Source: Candidatus Lachnocurva vaginae (GTDB lineage Bacteria; Bacillota; Clostridia; Lachnospirales; Lachnospiraceae). Taken from it: a stretch of 64,000 nucleotides of DNA. The stretch spans positions 1,562,501 through 1,626,500 of the forward strand of contig CP049781.1 of assembly GCA_011082265.1 (NCBI GenBank), written 5' to 3'. A program made the translations under genes and the position numbers. Positions within the stretch are counted from its first letter, which is position 1, and every line of letters begins with the position of its first letter. Below are positions 18,522-25,928 of the stretch, one piece after another. The notes beneath the pieces were generated by a model. The model had not been told where the DNA came from and did no database searches. It saw nothing but the letters and a program-made list of their open reading frames with translations.

Positions 18522-19790
18522 TTATGCAAATCTGTACGGAACATCCGCAAAACATATTCTATCCATAGATTTAAGTGCAACCTTCTCACCCTTTTTTAAT
18601 CTCTGCCCATTTAAGTATGTTCCGTGTCTTGAATTCCAGTCCGTTAAATAAAAGTTTTTCCCTTTCCTTATTATTTTTGAATGATGTTTACTTATTTTTT
18701 TAGAATGCAGAACCGCATTTGATTTTTTCTTATCACTTCCAACCATAAATACTGATTTGTTTAGTAAAAAATCTTCTTCTCCTTCATTCCCGTCATACAA
18801 AAGCTTTGCCTGTATATATGGCTGTGATAAATCTTCCGCTGCATTAATATCATTTATTTCTTCTTCATCATCAGGATAAATTCTTTTAAACATTTTATCA
18901 AAATAATTATTTATTTCCTTATATTTTAATTTAAATTTATAAATAAAGCTGTCCGAGTCTTCCTCTTCACCTACTGTAGTATCTAATCTTGTTCCGGCTA
19001 TTTTTTTCCCTGATACATAGGACGATTTTTCTTTTGAAGGAGAAATTTTTAGTGAATTTTTTATATTTATCATTCCTCCATTTTGATTAAGCTCATCGTT
19101 TTCTATAATATTTTCATTCTCCCCAAGATAAATATCAATAGGACCAACATCTTGAGATGATAAATTATTATCCTCATTATCATAAGAACTACTGTCATAT
19201 GAATTTATGTCAAAATTATTATTTTCTATATTTTCCGAATCAATTTTTACTTGTTCTTTTGAAAGCATTGAAAGTGCATCTTCTACTCTGAAATCTTCAT
19301 TTAGCATTTCCTGGTATAGCGAATATGCAACTTTAATTAATTCCGAATTATTGCTGTCTGTATTTTCTATTAAACATTCTCCTATATCCGAAAATCCCCT
19401 CCTTGCTTTTGTTTCTTCCGGATAATAGCATAAATACATTTTGCTATCTTTTAAAAACATTGTATCTTTTTGAATAATTATATGCTTTTCATTTATAAGA
19501 TATTCCGATAATTGATTTAACGCTATCTTTGCATAAGAAAAAATATTAAAAAGCACATTAAGCTCCACCCCATTTTCCTTAACATATTCTTCAATAGATT
19601 TTTTGCCGGTAATATCATACCAGTATTCAAGTTCTCCATTTTTTTCTATTGTATAAAAGGGAAGAAGTACATCAACTTCATTGTGTTTTAAAAAATCTAT
19701 TTCATAGTTATTTTTTATTCCCTTCCCCTTTATAATTAAGTATTTTTTCCCATACCCGAAATTTTTTGAAGTTTTAATATTTCCCTCCAT
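18522..19790 (-). CDS. DUF6382-like and FHA-domain protein of the tad locus
   Basis: 422 residues. The N-terminal 180 residues resemble the DUF6382 domain found in Firmicute FHA proteins. A low-complexity acidic Asn/Ser-rich linker follows (about 190-320). The C-terminal FHA domain (about 345-418) has the phosphothreonine-binding features SKKISKHHSKI, NSRHGTYLNG and a closing GEKVALKSMDRICF. It should read Ser/Thr phosphorylation in the cytoplasm. It is the last gene of the tad cluster, 35 nt after a TadE-like gene, suggesting pilus assembly or activity is gated by a Ser/Thr kinase that is not in this window. Confidence 0.8.
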   Translation of the reverse strand: MEGNIKTSKNFGYGKKYLIIKGKGIKNNYEIDFLKHNEVDVLLPFYTIEKNGELEYWYDITGKKSIEEYVKENGVELNVLFNIFSYAKIALNQLSEYLINEKHIIIQKDTMFLKDSKMYLCYYPEETKARRGFSDIGECLIENTDSNNSELIKVAYSLYQEMLNEDFRVEDALSMLSKEQVKIDSENIENNNFDINSYDSSSYDNEDNNLSSQDVGPIDIYLGENENIIENDELNQNGGMINIKNSLKISPSKEKSSYVSGKKIAGTRLDTTVGEEEDSDSFIYKFKLKYKEINNYFDKMFKRIYPDDEEEINDINAAEDLSQPYIQAKLLYDGNEGEEDFLLNKSVFMVGSDKKKSNAVLHSKKISKHHSKIIRKGKNFYLTDWNSRHGTYLNGQRLKKGEKVALKSMDRICFADVPYRFA

Positions 19791-19824
19791 AAACCGCCTT
19801 TTCTCCTTTAAAACCTTTATTCTT

Positions 19825-20295
19825 TTAATTTATAAGTTTCTGATAATTCTTAAATAATTTTAATGAATCTATTTTCAATGTTTCCTTTTTTACTGTTTGA
19901 ATTGAATCCACATACATTTTTATTCCGAAACAAATCGTTCCCTCAATAATAAGAATAATTATGCACATAATAAGTGCCAGTTCTACTGTAAGACTCCCTT
20001 TGCTCTTTTTTAAAATACCGCCATCTTTGTAATTTCCCCCGTCTTTTCCTTTTCCACCATCTTTGTCATTTCTCCTGTCTTTTTCTTTTCCCCCATCTTT
20101 GTCATTTCCCCTGTCTTTTCCTTTTCCACCATCTTTGTCATTTCTCCTGTCTTTTTCTTTTCCCCCATCTTTGTCATTTCCCCTGTCTTTTCCTTTTCCC
20201 CTGTCCTTTTCTTTTCTTATGTCCTTTGATTCTCTTCTGTCCTTTGCTTTTTTTAACTTAAGTTTTTCTATGATTTCTCCGATATTTTTATTCAA
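19825..20295 (-). CDS. TadE-like pseudopilin with an in-frame charged repeat
   Basis: 156 residues. After a basic start come about 70 residues of repeating 12-residue units of the type KEKDRRNDKDGG / KGKDRGNDKDGG. A TadE-like hydrophobic helix follows (KGSLTVELALIMCIIILIIEG, about 98-118) with the conserved Glu after Thr-Val, then a short extracytoplasmic tail. The start overlaps the stop of the upstream prepilin peptidase gene by 4 nt. The hydrophilic repeat lies on the cytoplasmic side of the helix, where normal TadE proteins have only a short leader. This is very unusual and may make it a tether rather than a processed pilin. Confidence 0.7.
   Translation of the reverse strand: MNKNIGEIIEKLKLKKAKDRRESKDIRKEKDRGKGKDRGNDKDGGKEKDRRNDKDGGKGKDRGNDKDGGKEKDRRNDKDGGKGKDGGNYKDGGILKKSKGSLTVELALIMCIIILIIEGTICFGIKMYVDSIQTVKKETLKIDSLKLFKNYQKLIN
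20041..20206. repeat. In-frame tandem repeat, 72-bp unit made of two 36-bp halves
   Basis: Two essentially identical 72-bp copies (20041-20112 and 20113-20184) are followed by the start of a third (20185-20200), with degenerate half-units beside them. Each 72-bp unit is two 36-bp halves coding 12 residues each. Since 36 is a multiple of three, loss or gain of units keeps the pseudopilin in frame. Confidence 0.9.
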
Positions 20296-20720
20296 ATTCT
20301 TCCTCCATTTACTATTAAAAGAAATATATATCCGAGAAATATAAAAGGAACAAACGCAAGCTCATCTGAAGATTTTTTCTTTTTAACTAAGAGATCAAAA
20401 AGAGCTATTAGCCCCGCAAAAAGGAATGCCACCCACAATAAAAATATATTTTTCCAAAATCCTAAAAATACACCCGTAAGCATAATTACAAAAGCATCAC
20501 CTTTACCTATTTTTTCCTTGGTTAAAAGACTTATAAAAAACATAATAAATCCAAGCAAAAATCCTCCGAATATGTTAAAAAACGAAATCCTTCCATTCAT
20601 GATATGAAACATCATTCCGATAATTCCGAAAATTAGAACTAAAAAATCACGTACCTTATGTGTTCTCATATCTTCATAGCTCATATAAAAAAGCATCCCG
20701 AGCAAACTTATTGATTCCAT
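20292..20720 (-). CDS. Prepilin peptidase, type A24 (TadV/CpaA-like), second copy
   Basis: 142 residues with about five transmembrane helices. The two catalytic aspartates of A24 peptidases are present: Asp17 in YEDMRTHKVRDF and the one in the GxGD motif, KIGKGDAFV (about residue 75). It has no N-terminal methyltransferase domain, as in TadV/CpaA. It would cleave leader peptides of Flp or TadE/F proteins at the membrane. It sits between the two TadE-like genes with a 4-nt overlap on one side and a 4-nt gap on the other. A different A24 peptidase opens the locus at 28564. Confidence 0.85.
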   Translation of the reverse strand: MESISLLGMLFYMSYEDMRTHKVRDFLVLIFGIIGMMFHIMNGRISFFNIFGGFLLGFIMFFISLLTKEKIGKGDAFVIMLTGVFLGFWKNIFLLWVAFLFAGLIALFDLLVKKKKSSDELAFVPFIFLGYIFLLIVNGGRI

Positions 20721-20724
20721 CTAT

Positions 20725-21636
20725 CTAACCTCCTCCGCACTTAGGACACTTATGATATTTCTTCTCAGCATCCTTAATATTTATAGTTTTAATTACCCTC
20801 TTTAATTTATTGCAAGAAATATTTCCGTGGTACAAATTCCCATATTTTGTTATATATACAGTATTTCCCTTGTATCCTTTCATACACGAACATCTTTTAT
20901 ATTTTCCCCCTGAAGAATTTCTAAGATTTTTTATTTCTTTCCTACTTACACTTTTTACCGACGGATTTAAATATGGACAGGAAAGTGAATTATGATATGC
21001 AACTCCATTTTTTGTGACATATACGTATCTATTTTCCTCCTTTATCATAGGATTCCAGCCGATAAACCTCCTTGCTTTTGAAATTTCTCTTATCTTTTTA
21101 CTGTTACTATTTAAAAACGGAACTACTCTTTTTATTTGAAAACTACAATCTAATACCACAAATTCATCCGATATATAGGAGTTTTTAAAATCCATCCCCC
21201 AAAATCCGCCTTTTATAAAATTCGTACATTTCTTTTTTGCAATATTTGTCTTTACTTTTAAAATAAGAGCCTGCTTTTCTAAAAGCATTTTGTCCCCTGG
21301 AGTATTTCTTTTGCTCCCTACTGTTGCTGCATATTCCACTACACTCTTATCAAGCTCATTTCGTATAAGATACGTTACTGCCATAAGTCTTATATATAAA
21401 ATGAATGCTATAAGCACACAGAAAAATAAGAAAAACGCTATTGCCGTTTCTACTGTATATACGGCCTTGGATTTCTTTTTTAAAAAGGTGCAGAAAGGTG
21501 TCTCCTTGGAATTTTTTAAAGAATTTATATAAGATGTTGTCTGAGATATTTTCGATACTATTTTCCTTTCTTTTAATATATTTGGTAGTCTTTTATTTGA
21601 AAGAGACACCTTCCTGCACCTTCCTTTCTTCTCCAT
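20725..21636 (-). CDS. TadE-like protein with two C-terminal Cys/His modules
   Basis: 303 residues. A basic N-terminus of about 57 residues precedes a TadE-type helix (AVYTVETAIAFFLFFCVLIAF, about 58-85). The extracytoplasmic part ends in two tandem modules, about 204-252 and 260-300. Each has the pattern VYxTKxGxxYHxxxSCxxL, a spacer, then a C-x-C or C-x2-C pair. Similar modules close various secreted proteins and could bind metal or form disulfides. The ATG at 21636 lies in the last copy of a tandem repeat. A GTG at codon 10 is an alternative start. Confidence 0.65.
   Translation of the reverse strand: MEKKGRCRKVSLSNKRLPNILKERKIVSKISQTTSYINSLKNSKETPFCTFLKKKSKAVYTVETAIAFFLFFCVLIAFILYIRLMAVTYLIRNELDKSVVEYAATVGSKRNTPGDKMLLEKQALILKVKTNIAKKKCTNFIKGGFWGMDFKNSYISDEFVVLDCSFQIKRVVPFLNSNSKKIREISKARRFIGWNPMIKEENRYVYVTKNGVAYHNSLSCPYLNPSVKSVSRKEIKNLRNSSGGKYKRCSCMKGYKGNTVYITKYGNLYHGNISCNKLKRVIKTINIKDAEKKYHKCPKCGGG
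21486..21621 (-). repeat. Inverted repeat across the start of the TadE-like gene
   Basis: Two 19-bp arms (21486-21504 and 21603-21621) are reverse complements with one mismatch (minus strand AGGTGCAGGAAGGTGTCTC against GAGACACCTTTCTGCACCT). They enclose about 98 nt within the first 50 codons. In mRNA they could form a stem that masks the early coding region, including a possible internal GTG start. Confidence 0.7.
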
Positions 21637-21942
21637 GTGTGATTCTTACGTATTAGTCCTTCTTTTTTTTCAATAGACTATACTGCACCTTCCTTTCTTC
21701 TCCATGTGTGATTCTTACGTATTAGCCCTTCTTTTTTTTCAATAGACTATACTGCACATTCCTTTCTTTTCCATTCATAAGCCTATGTATTAGCTCTTCT
21801 TTTTTTTCAATAGACTATACTGCACCTTCCTTTCTTCTCCATGCATAAACCTATGTATTAGCCCTTCTTTTTTTTCAATAGACTATACTGCACCTTCCTT
21901 TCTTCTCCATGCATAAACCTATGTATTAGCCCTTCTCCCCCC
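21614..21942. repeat. Five tandem 68-69 bp repeats, each carrying a start codon and an 11-codon frame
   Basis: The unit begins at 21614, 21683, 21752, 21820 and 21888, with periods of 69, 69, 68 and 68 bp. The last copy is shortened. The first copy contains the ATG of the TadE-like gene. The other four have the same ATG context (minus-strand ATGs at 21705, 21774, 21842 and 21910) but hit a stop after 11 codons (MEKKGRCSIVY or a one-residue variant). The region fills the whole gap between the DUF5702 and TadE-like genes. It has no spacer diversity, so it is not CRISPR. Confidence 0.9.
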
Positions 21943-23694
21943 TTATTCTCCTATAAAACTTACATGTTTTTTTTCTACATATCCGTACCTTGTATCTTTA
22001 TCCTTTAAATCCGTAAGTCCTAAAAATATCGGTTTTCCCCCAAAATTTACTGCAATATCACATTCATATGCCAGATTATCCATGTTAAAATATTTACACA
22101 TATCTATTCTTTTAAATTCGTCTTCTATAATATCTTGAGGTCTAAGCCCGAGTTTCTTTATGGAAAGCATAGCCATAAATCCATCAAGATAAGCTTTATA
22201 AGTTATTCCACTTTTGCTTTCCTTTGCCTTGTAACTGTTTTTTAAATACATAGGCAGAGTATAAAGATTACTTGTAAAATCTATATCCGACTTTATAAAA
22301 GAGACTTTTCCCCCATTAAGTAACGTTCTTACGTCGAGTACACTTTCGACATATGCCCATGATGCAATAATTCCAGCTTTTATGGATTCTATGACAGCAG
22401 GGTTTAATGAAATTCCTCCAATTGTCGTTGCAAGAGCCCCGGCACTTGCATTAAGACTTGGACTTTTATTTATAGTAATTGCGTTATTTACTTCTCTTAT
22501 CGCCATTATTTTTCTTATAACAGATTTTAAATTTTTCTCATCGCTGTCTTTTCCTGCAATTACATATTCAACTCCATATTTAAGCCCGTTATGCTCTTTC
22601 GGCTTTATAAAGTTCCCCATATTTTTGTGTAAATAATGCATATAAATTGCTCTATCTACCGCACTTATACTTACATTTGCTCCTTTTCTTCCCGATCTTC
22701 TTTTAGATACGGGAATTTTTGTAAGAAGCTTCTGTCCCGAAATTTTTTTATCATTTCCTGTCCAAAACGAAAGATTTTTTTCATCCTTATATGAATTTAT
22801 AGTATCCAAAGGATTTTCTACCCCGTTAAAACTTTCTCCCCCATTAGATTTTTCTATCCCTGTTAAATTTCCTACCCCCGACTGGTTTTTAGACACCACG
22901 CATCTTTCGTCCGCTGACAATTGTTCATTTATTCTTTTCGTTTCAGATTGACTTTTCTTCTTTATACTCCTTTCATAAGTTTTTGTACTTTTATATATTC
23001 TATTTCCAATTTCTTTAAATCCACTTTTGTATCCTCCACTTTCGCTTTCAAAAGATTTGCTTTTGCAATATTTTTTCCCTTTTTCATAAACTCTACCTTC
23101 ATTTTCCCTTTTTTTTATCTCCTTCTCTTCTTTAAAAGCTCCCTTTTTTCCCTTCTCCTTTTCTTTTATAAGCGTCTTTTTCGCATTTTCTATATCTTTA
23201 TCAAAATTTTGTTTTTTGCTTTCCTTATCCGATTTTTTAAACTCATCAATATATTCTTTTGATCCTTCAATAGCATTCTTATAAATATTGTCCTTTTCGC
23301 TTATAACAGCTAGTTTTATAAATGGTTTTCCATTTCCGTCAGTAATTTTTCCTATATTTTGAAGCTCCGCATCGGAAACTCTAAGTCTAAAAAATGAATC
23401 CCCATCTTCATCTGGATTTGAAAATGATTCCAAAAACTTCTTTACATCATTTTCAAGCATTTCTACATTTCCATATTCTCGTCCTTTACTTACATCAATT
23501 GCCATTATGTGATACTCGTCAAAAAGCATATTTTGATACATCGAGTTAAGATAATGCCCTGCTGAATTTATCGTATTTTTCGACAATTTTTTAAGCGAAA
23601 CAGCTCTTACGCCTTCCGATAGAACAAGGAAAATCGAAATTACAGGAATCATTATCATTGCAAGAAAAATTGATACAGACGCTTTATTTTTCAT
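21943..23694 (-). CDS. DUF5702-like tad-locus protein
   Basis: 583 residues with one N-terminal hydrophobic helix (KASVSIFLAMIMIPVISIFLVLSEG, about 4-28) of the TadE/TadG kind. The remainder is extracytoplasmic. Residues about 150-300 are very rich in Lys, Glu and Ser and probably disordered. A folded C-terminal part (about 330-583) has two moderately hydrophobic stretches. The N-terminus and genomic position match DUF5702 proteins found in Lachnospiraceae tad loci, probable minor pilus components akin to TadG. The ATG overlaps the Flp pilin stop codon by one base (TAATG), which couples their translation. Confidence 0.7.
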   Translation of the reverse strand: MKNKASVSIFLAMIMIPVISIFLVLSEGVRAVSLKKLSKNTINSAGHYLNSMYQNMLFDEYHIMAIDVSKGREYGNVEMLENDVKKFLESFSNPDEDGDSFFRLRVSDAELQNIGKITDGNGKPFIKLAVISEKDNIYKNAIEGSKEYIDEFKKSDKESKKQNFDKDIENAKKTLIKEKEKGKKGAFKEEKEIKKRENEGRVYEKGKKYCKSKSFESESGGYKSGFKEIGNRIYKSTKTYERSIKKKSQSETKRINEQLSADERCVVSKNQSGVGNLTGIEKSNGGESFNGVENPLDTINSYKDEKNLSFWTGNDKKISGQKLLTKIPVSKRRSGRKGANVSISAVDRAIYMHYLHKNMGNFIKPKEHNGLKYGVEYVIAGKDSDEKNLKSVIRKIMAIREVNNAITINKSPSLNASAGALATTIGGISLNPAVIESIKAGIIASWAYVESVLDVRTLLNGGKVSFIKSDIDFTSNLYTLPMYLKNSYKAKESKSGITYKAYLDGFMAMLSIKKLGLRPQDIIEDEFKRIDMCKYFNMDNLAYECDIAVNFGGKPIFLGLTDLKDKDTRYGYVEKKHVSFIGE

Positions 23695-23858
23695 TAAACT
23701 TCCCCTGCTTTATTACTGATTCGCTCAAATGTATCATTTACAAGTTTTGTAATCTGATCTTTAAATATAAGCACAAGTCCTACCAAAACCACTAGTATAA
23801 GAACTATTTCAAGTACCGCAATTCCACTTTCATCCTTTAAAAAACTTTTAATTTCCAT
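23694..23858 (-). CDS. Flp-type (type IVb) major pilin
   Basis: A 54-residue protein read on the minus strand. It starts MEIKSFLKDESGIAVLEIVL and ends in a short amphipathic tail (KLVNDTFERISNKAGEV). The SGIAVLEIVLILVVLVGLVLIF helix with its Glu matches Flp1-type pilins, in which prepilin peptidase cuts after Gly12. AGGAGG lies 8 nt upstream of the ATG. It is embedded between the TadC-like and DUF5702 genes, the expected place for a tad pilin. It would be the main filament subunit, processed by one of the two A24 peptidases here. Confidence 0.85.
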   Translation of the reverse strand: MEIKSFLKDESGIAVLEIVLILVVLVGLVLIFKDQITKLVNDTFERISNKAGEV

Positions 23859-23910
23859 AAATCCTCCTTAATTTTCTATTGATTCAAAAATCATAAATTT
23901 TCTTTTATTT

Positions 23911-25167
23911 TTATATCGAAATTCCTACTATTGCAGGAACCAATAAAATAACTAAAATTACAAGAAGCATTCCCATAAGAGGAAACATTAACTTTGTAGA
24001 AATCATTTCTCCTTCTTTTTTAAGATTGTTCATTTCTCTATTTTCTGCTTCTATCGCTTCATTTTCTAAAAGTTCTATCATCCTTCCCGTTCCTCTTCTT
24101 ATATTTTCACTCAACATAAGAGAAAGTTTTCTAAAATCTTTGTGTTTACCCCGTTTCCCTATCCTTCGATATGCCTCAATTTCCGCAGTTCCGCTTTCCA
24201 TATCGTTAGATGCTGAATTAATTAAATAAAATCCTTCATGTTTTTTCTTTTCTTTTTTACTGAAATTTTTATAAGTTTTACTTATTTCTTTCATTGCACT
24301 ACGCTCCGACATCCCGGAGCATACATATAATGAAAGTCTTTCCACAATTTTGGGATAATCTTTTGATAAACTGTCTTGTCTTTCTTTTTCTTCTTTTTTC
24401 TTCTTTTCCACTTCAATAAATGGATAAAGTAATAAAATTAAAATCCCCATTATAGAAATTATAAATCCTCTATTTTTCGTCTTAAATTTCCACTTTATAG
24501 AGTTATTTCCTATATTTTTCGGAAGATAAAAGAAATCTTTATCTATAGATTCTTTATCCAGATGTTCTACAGTTTCATCTATAATCTCATCAAGTTCTTC
24601 CTCATTTTTTACATTTGCAGGTAAAATTCTTATAGGGAAACTATAAATTTCCTTATATCCCTTGCAAGAAAGTATCGCTTCAAGATTTATTGTCTTCGGT
24701 TTTTTTAGTCTTCCATTTTTTACTTCTCCCGTTGGCAAAACAAGCTTCGATTTTATATTCCACTCCGCTCTTACTTTCTCTTTTTGGTAATAAGTTTTTA
24801 ATTTAAGTTTTGTACGTACTTTATCCAAAGAAGAATTCTTTAATAAGATTGTTTTATCAATCTCTTTTTTAGCTTTTTTTATTAAATTCTTTTTTTCTTT
24901 TTCAGTCGGATTTCTCCCCTTAACATATATATCTATATTCTTTTTTATCTTTCCAACTTTAAAATTTAAATTAAATACTTTTCCTTTGTCACTGGGTCTT
25001 ATAATTTTTCTGTTAAATGTCACATTACCAATAAAATCAATACCTGTTAAAATAATTGAAAAAATAAATATAACCAAAATTATCTTAAATATATTTGTTC
25101 CAAGTTTATCTTTAAGTTTTATCGCTAAAATAATCCCCAAAATTGAAAGAATTATTGAAAATATCAT
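23911..25167 (-). CDS. TadC-like inner-membrane platform protein with a large N-terminal extension
   Basis: 418 residues. The C-terminal about 170 residues have the T2SSF/TadC pattern: LSLYVCSGMSERSAMKEIS, an RKLSLMLSENIRRGTGRMIELLE helix, and a final membrane segment (LMFPLMGMLLVILVILLVPAIVGI). Upstream are two N-terminal hydrophobic helices (1-20, 28-48), about 180 charged residues probably outside the membrane, and another helix near 233-250. Usual TadC proteins are near 300 residues and lack this extra part. It is 3 nt after TadB. It should form the assembly platform with TadB. Confidence 0.75.
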   Translation of the reverse strand: MIFSIILSILGIILAIKLKDKLGTNIFKIILVIFIFSIILTGIDFIGNVTFNRKIIRPSDKGKVFNLNFKVGKIKKNIDIYVKGRNPTEKEKKNLIKKAKKEIDKTILLKNSSLDKVRTKLKLKTYYQKEKVRAEWNIKSKLVLPTGEVKNGRLKKPKTINLEAILSCKGYKEIYSFPIRILPANVKNEEELDEIIDETVEHLDKESIDKDFFYLPKNIGNNSIKWKFKTKNRGFIISIMGILILLLYPFIEVEKKKKEEKERQDSLSKDYPKIVERLSLYVCSGMSERSAMKEISKTYKNFSKKEKKKHEGFYLINSASNDMESGTAEIEAYRRIGKRGKHKDFRKLSLMLSENIRRGTGRMIELLENEAIEAENREMNNLKKEGEMISTKLMFPLMGMLLVILVILLVPAIVGISI

Positions 25168-25169
25168 TT

Positions 25170-25928
25170 TTACTCCACCTTTATAATTTTAATAGCCATA
25201 TATACAGAAAGTGCATATACTAAAAGGCTTATCGTCATAACAAAAACTCCGAAAATTGAGTGATAAAGTGGGCTTATAAAATCTTTTGCAGATATTTTAA
25301 GGAATAAAATTATTCCTAAGGGAATTACACTCATAATTATCATTTCAAGTCGTTTTTCTGTTGTAATCACCTCGATTTCTTCTTTTATTTCTACTCTCCT
25401 TCCGATTTTCTCCGCTGCACTTCTTATATTTTTCGAATAATCTCCCCCTAGTCTTTTTACAAAAACAAAAATCCCTGCAAACTCCCTTATTTCTTCAATA
25501 TTTATCTTTTCTGCGAATTCAAAAAAAGCATTTTCAATAGAGTTATTCAGTTTTATTTTTGCATTTACAGTTTTTATATAAGGTAAAAGGAATGAATTTT
25601 TTCCGAAAAGCAAATTAAGCTCCTCTTCTTCTTTTAAAAACGCTCCTTCGACTGAAATCCCCCCGGTAATCCATTCCGAAAGTCCATTTAAAAACTCCTT
25701 ATACTCCTTTAAAATTTGCTCTTTAAATTTATTCTTTTTATTTTCCAACAAGAATTTTTTTACTATAAAAAATATAGGAATTATTAAGAATATTCCGTAG
25801 ATACTGTCATAAAACAAATATGCTATAAGACCTGTTATAAGAAATGAAATTAAAATTTGTTTAAAAAAATCTACTCTTCTATTTTTGTGAGCTTGTCCTT
25901 GTGTACTATATTTCCCACCTTCTCCCAT
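25170..25928 (-). CDS. tadB: TadB-like pilus assembly platform protein
   Basis: 252 residues with N-terminal helices (about 25-55), a cytoplasmic T2SSF domain (EFLNGLSEWITGGISVEGAFLKEEEELN... and VFVKRLGGDYSKNIRSAAEKIGRR) and C-terminal membrane helices (about 195-250). It is an inner-membrane partner of the TadA ATPase. The start ATG lies inside the end of tadA, giving a 58-nt overlap in another frame. GGGAG 9 nt upstream supports this start, and I see no alternative start codon before the first helix. It is immediately followed by the TadC-like gene. Confidence 0.85.
   Translation of the reverse strand: MGEGGKYSTQGQAHKNRRVDFFKQILISFLITGLIAYLFYDSIYGIFLIIPIFFIVKKFLLENKKNKFKEQILKEYKEFLNGLSEWITGGISVEGAFLKEEEELNLLFGKNSFLLPYIKTVNAKIKLNNSIENAFFEFAEKINIEEIREFAGIFVFVKRLGGDYSKNIRSAAEKIGRRVEIKEEIEVITTEKRLEMIIMSVIPLGIILFLKISAKDFISPLYHSIFGVFVMTISLLVYALSVYMAIKIIKVE

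Noticed and set aside
20041..20206. Plus-strand frame (20063-20344) of Ser/Phe/Pro repeats
   Set aside because: It is the shadow of the pseudopilin repeat on the other strand, with no start signals and no folded domain.
21614..21942. Regular repeats suggesting a CRISPR array
   Set aside because: Units are continuous tandem copies with no unique spacers, and no cas genes are present.
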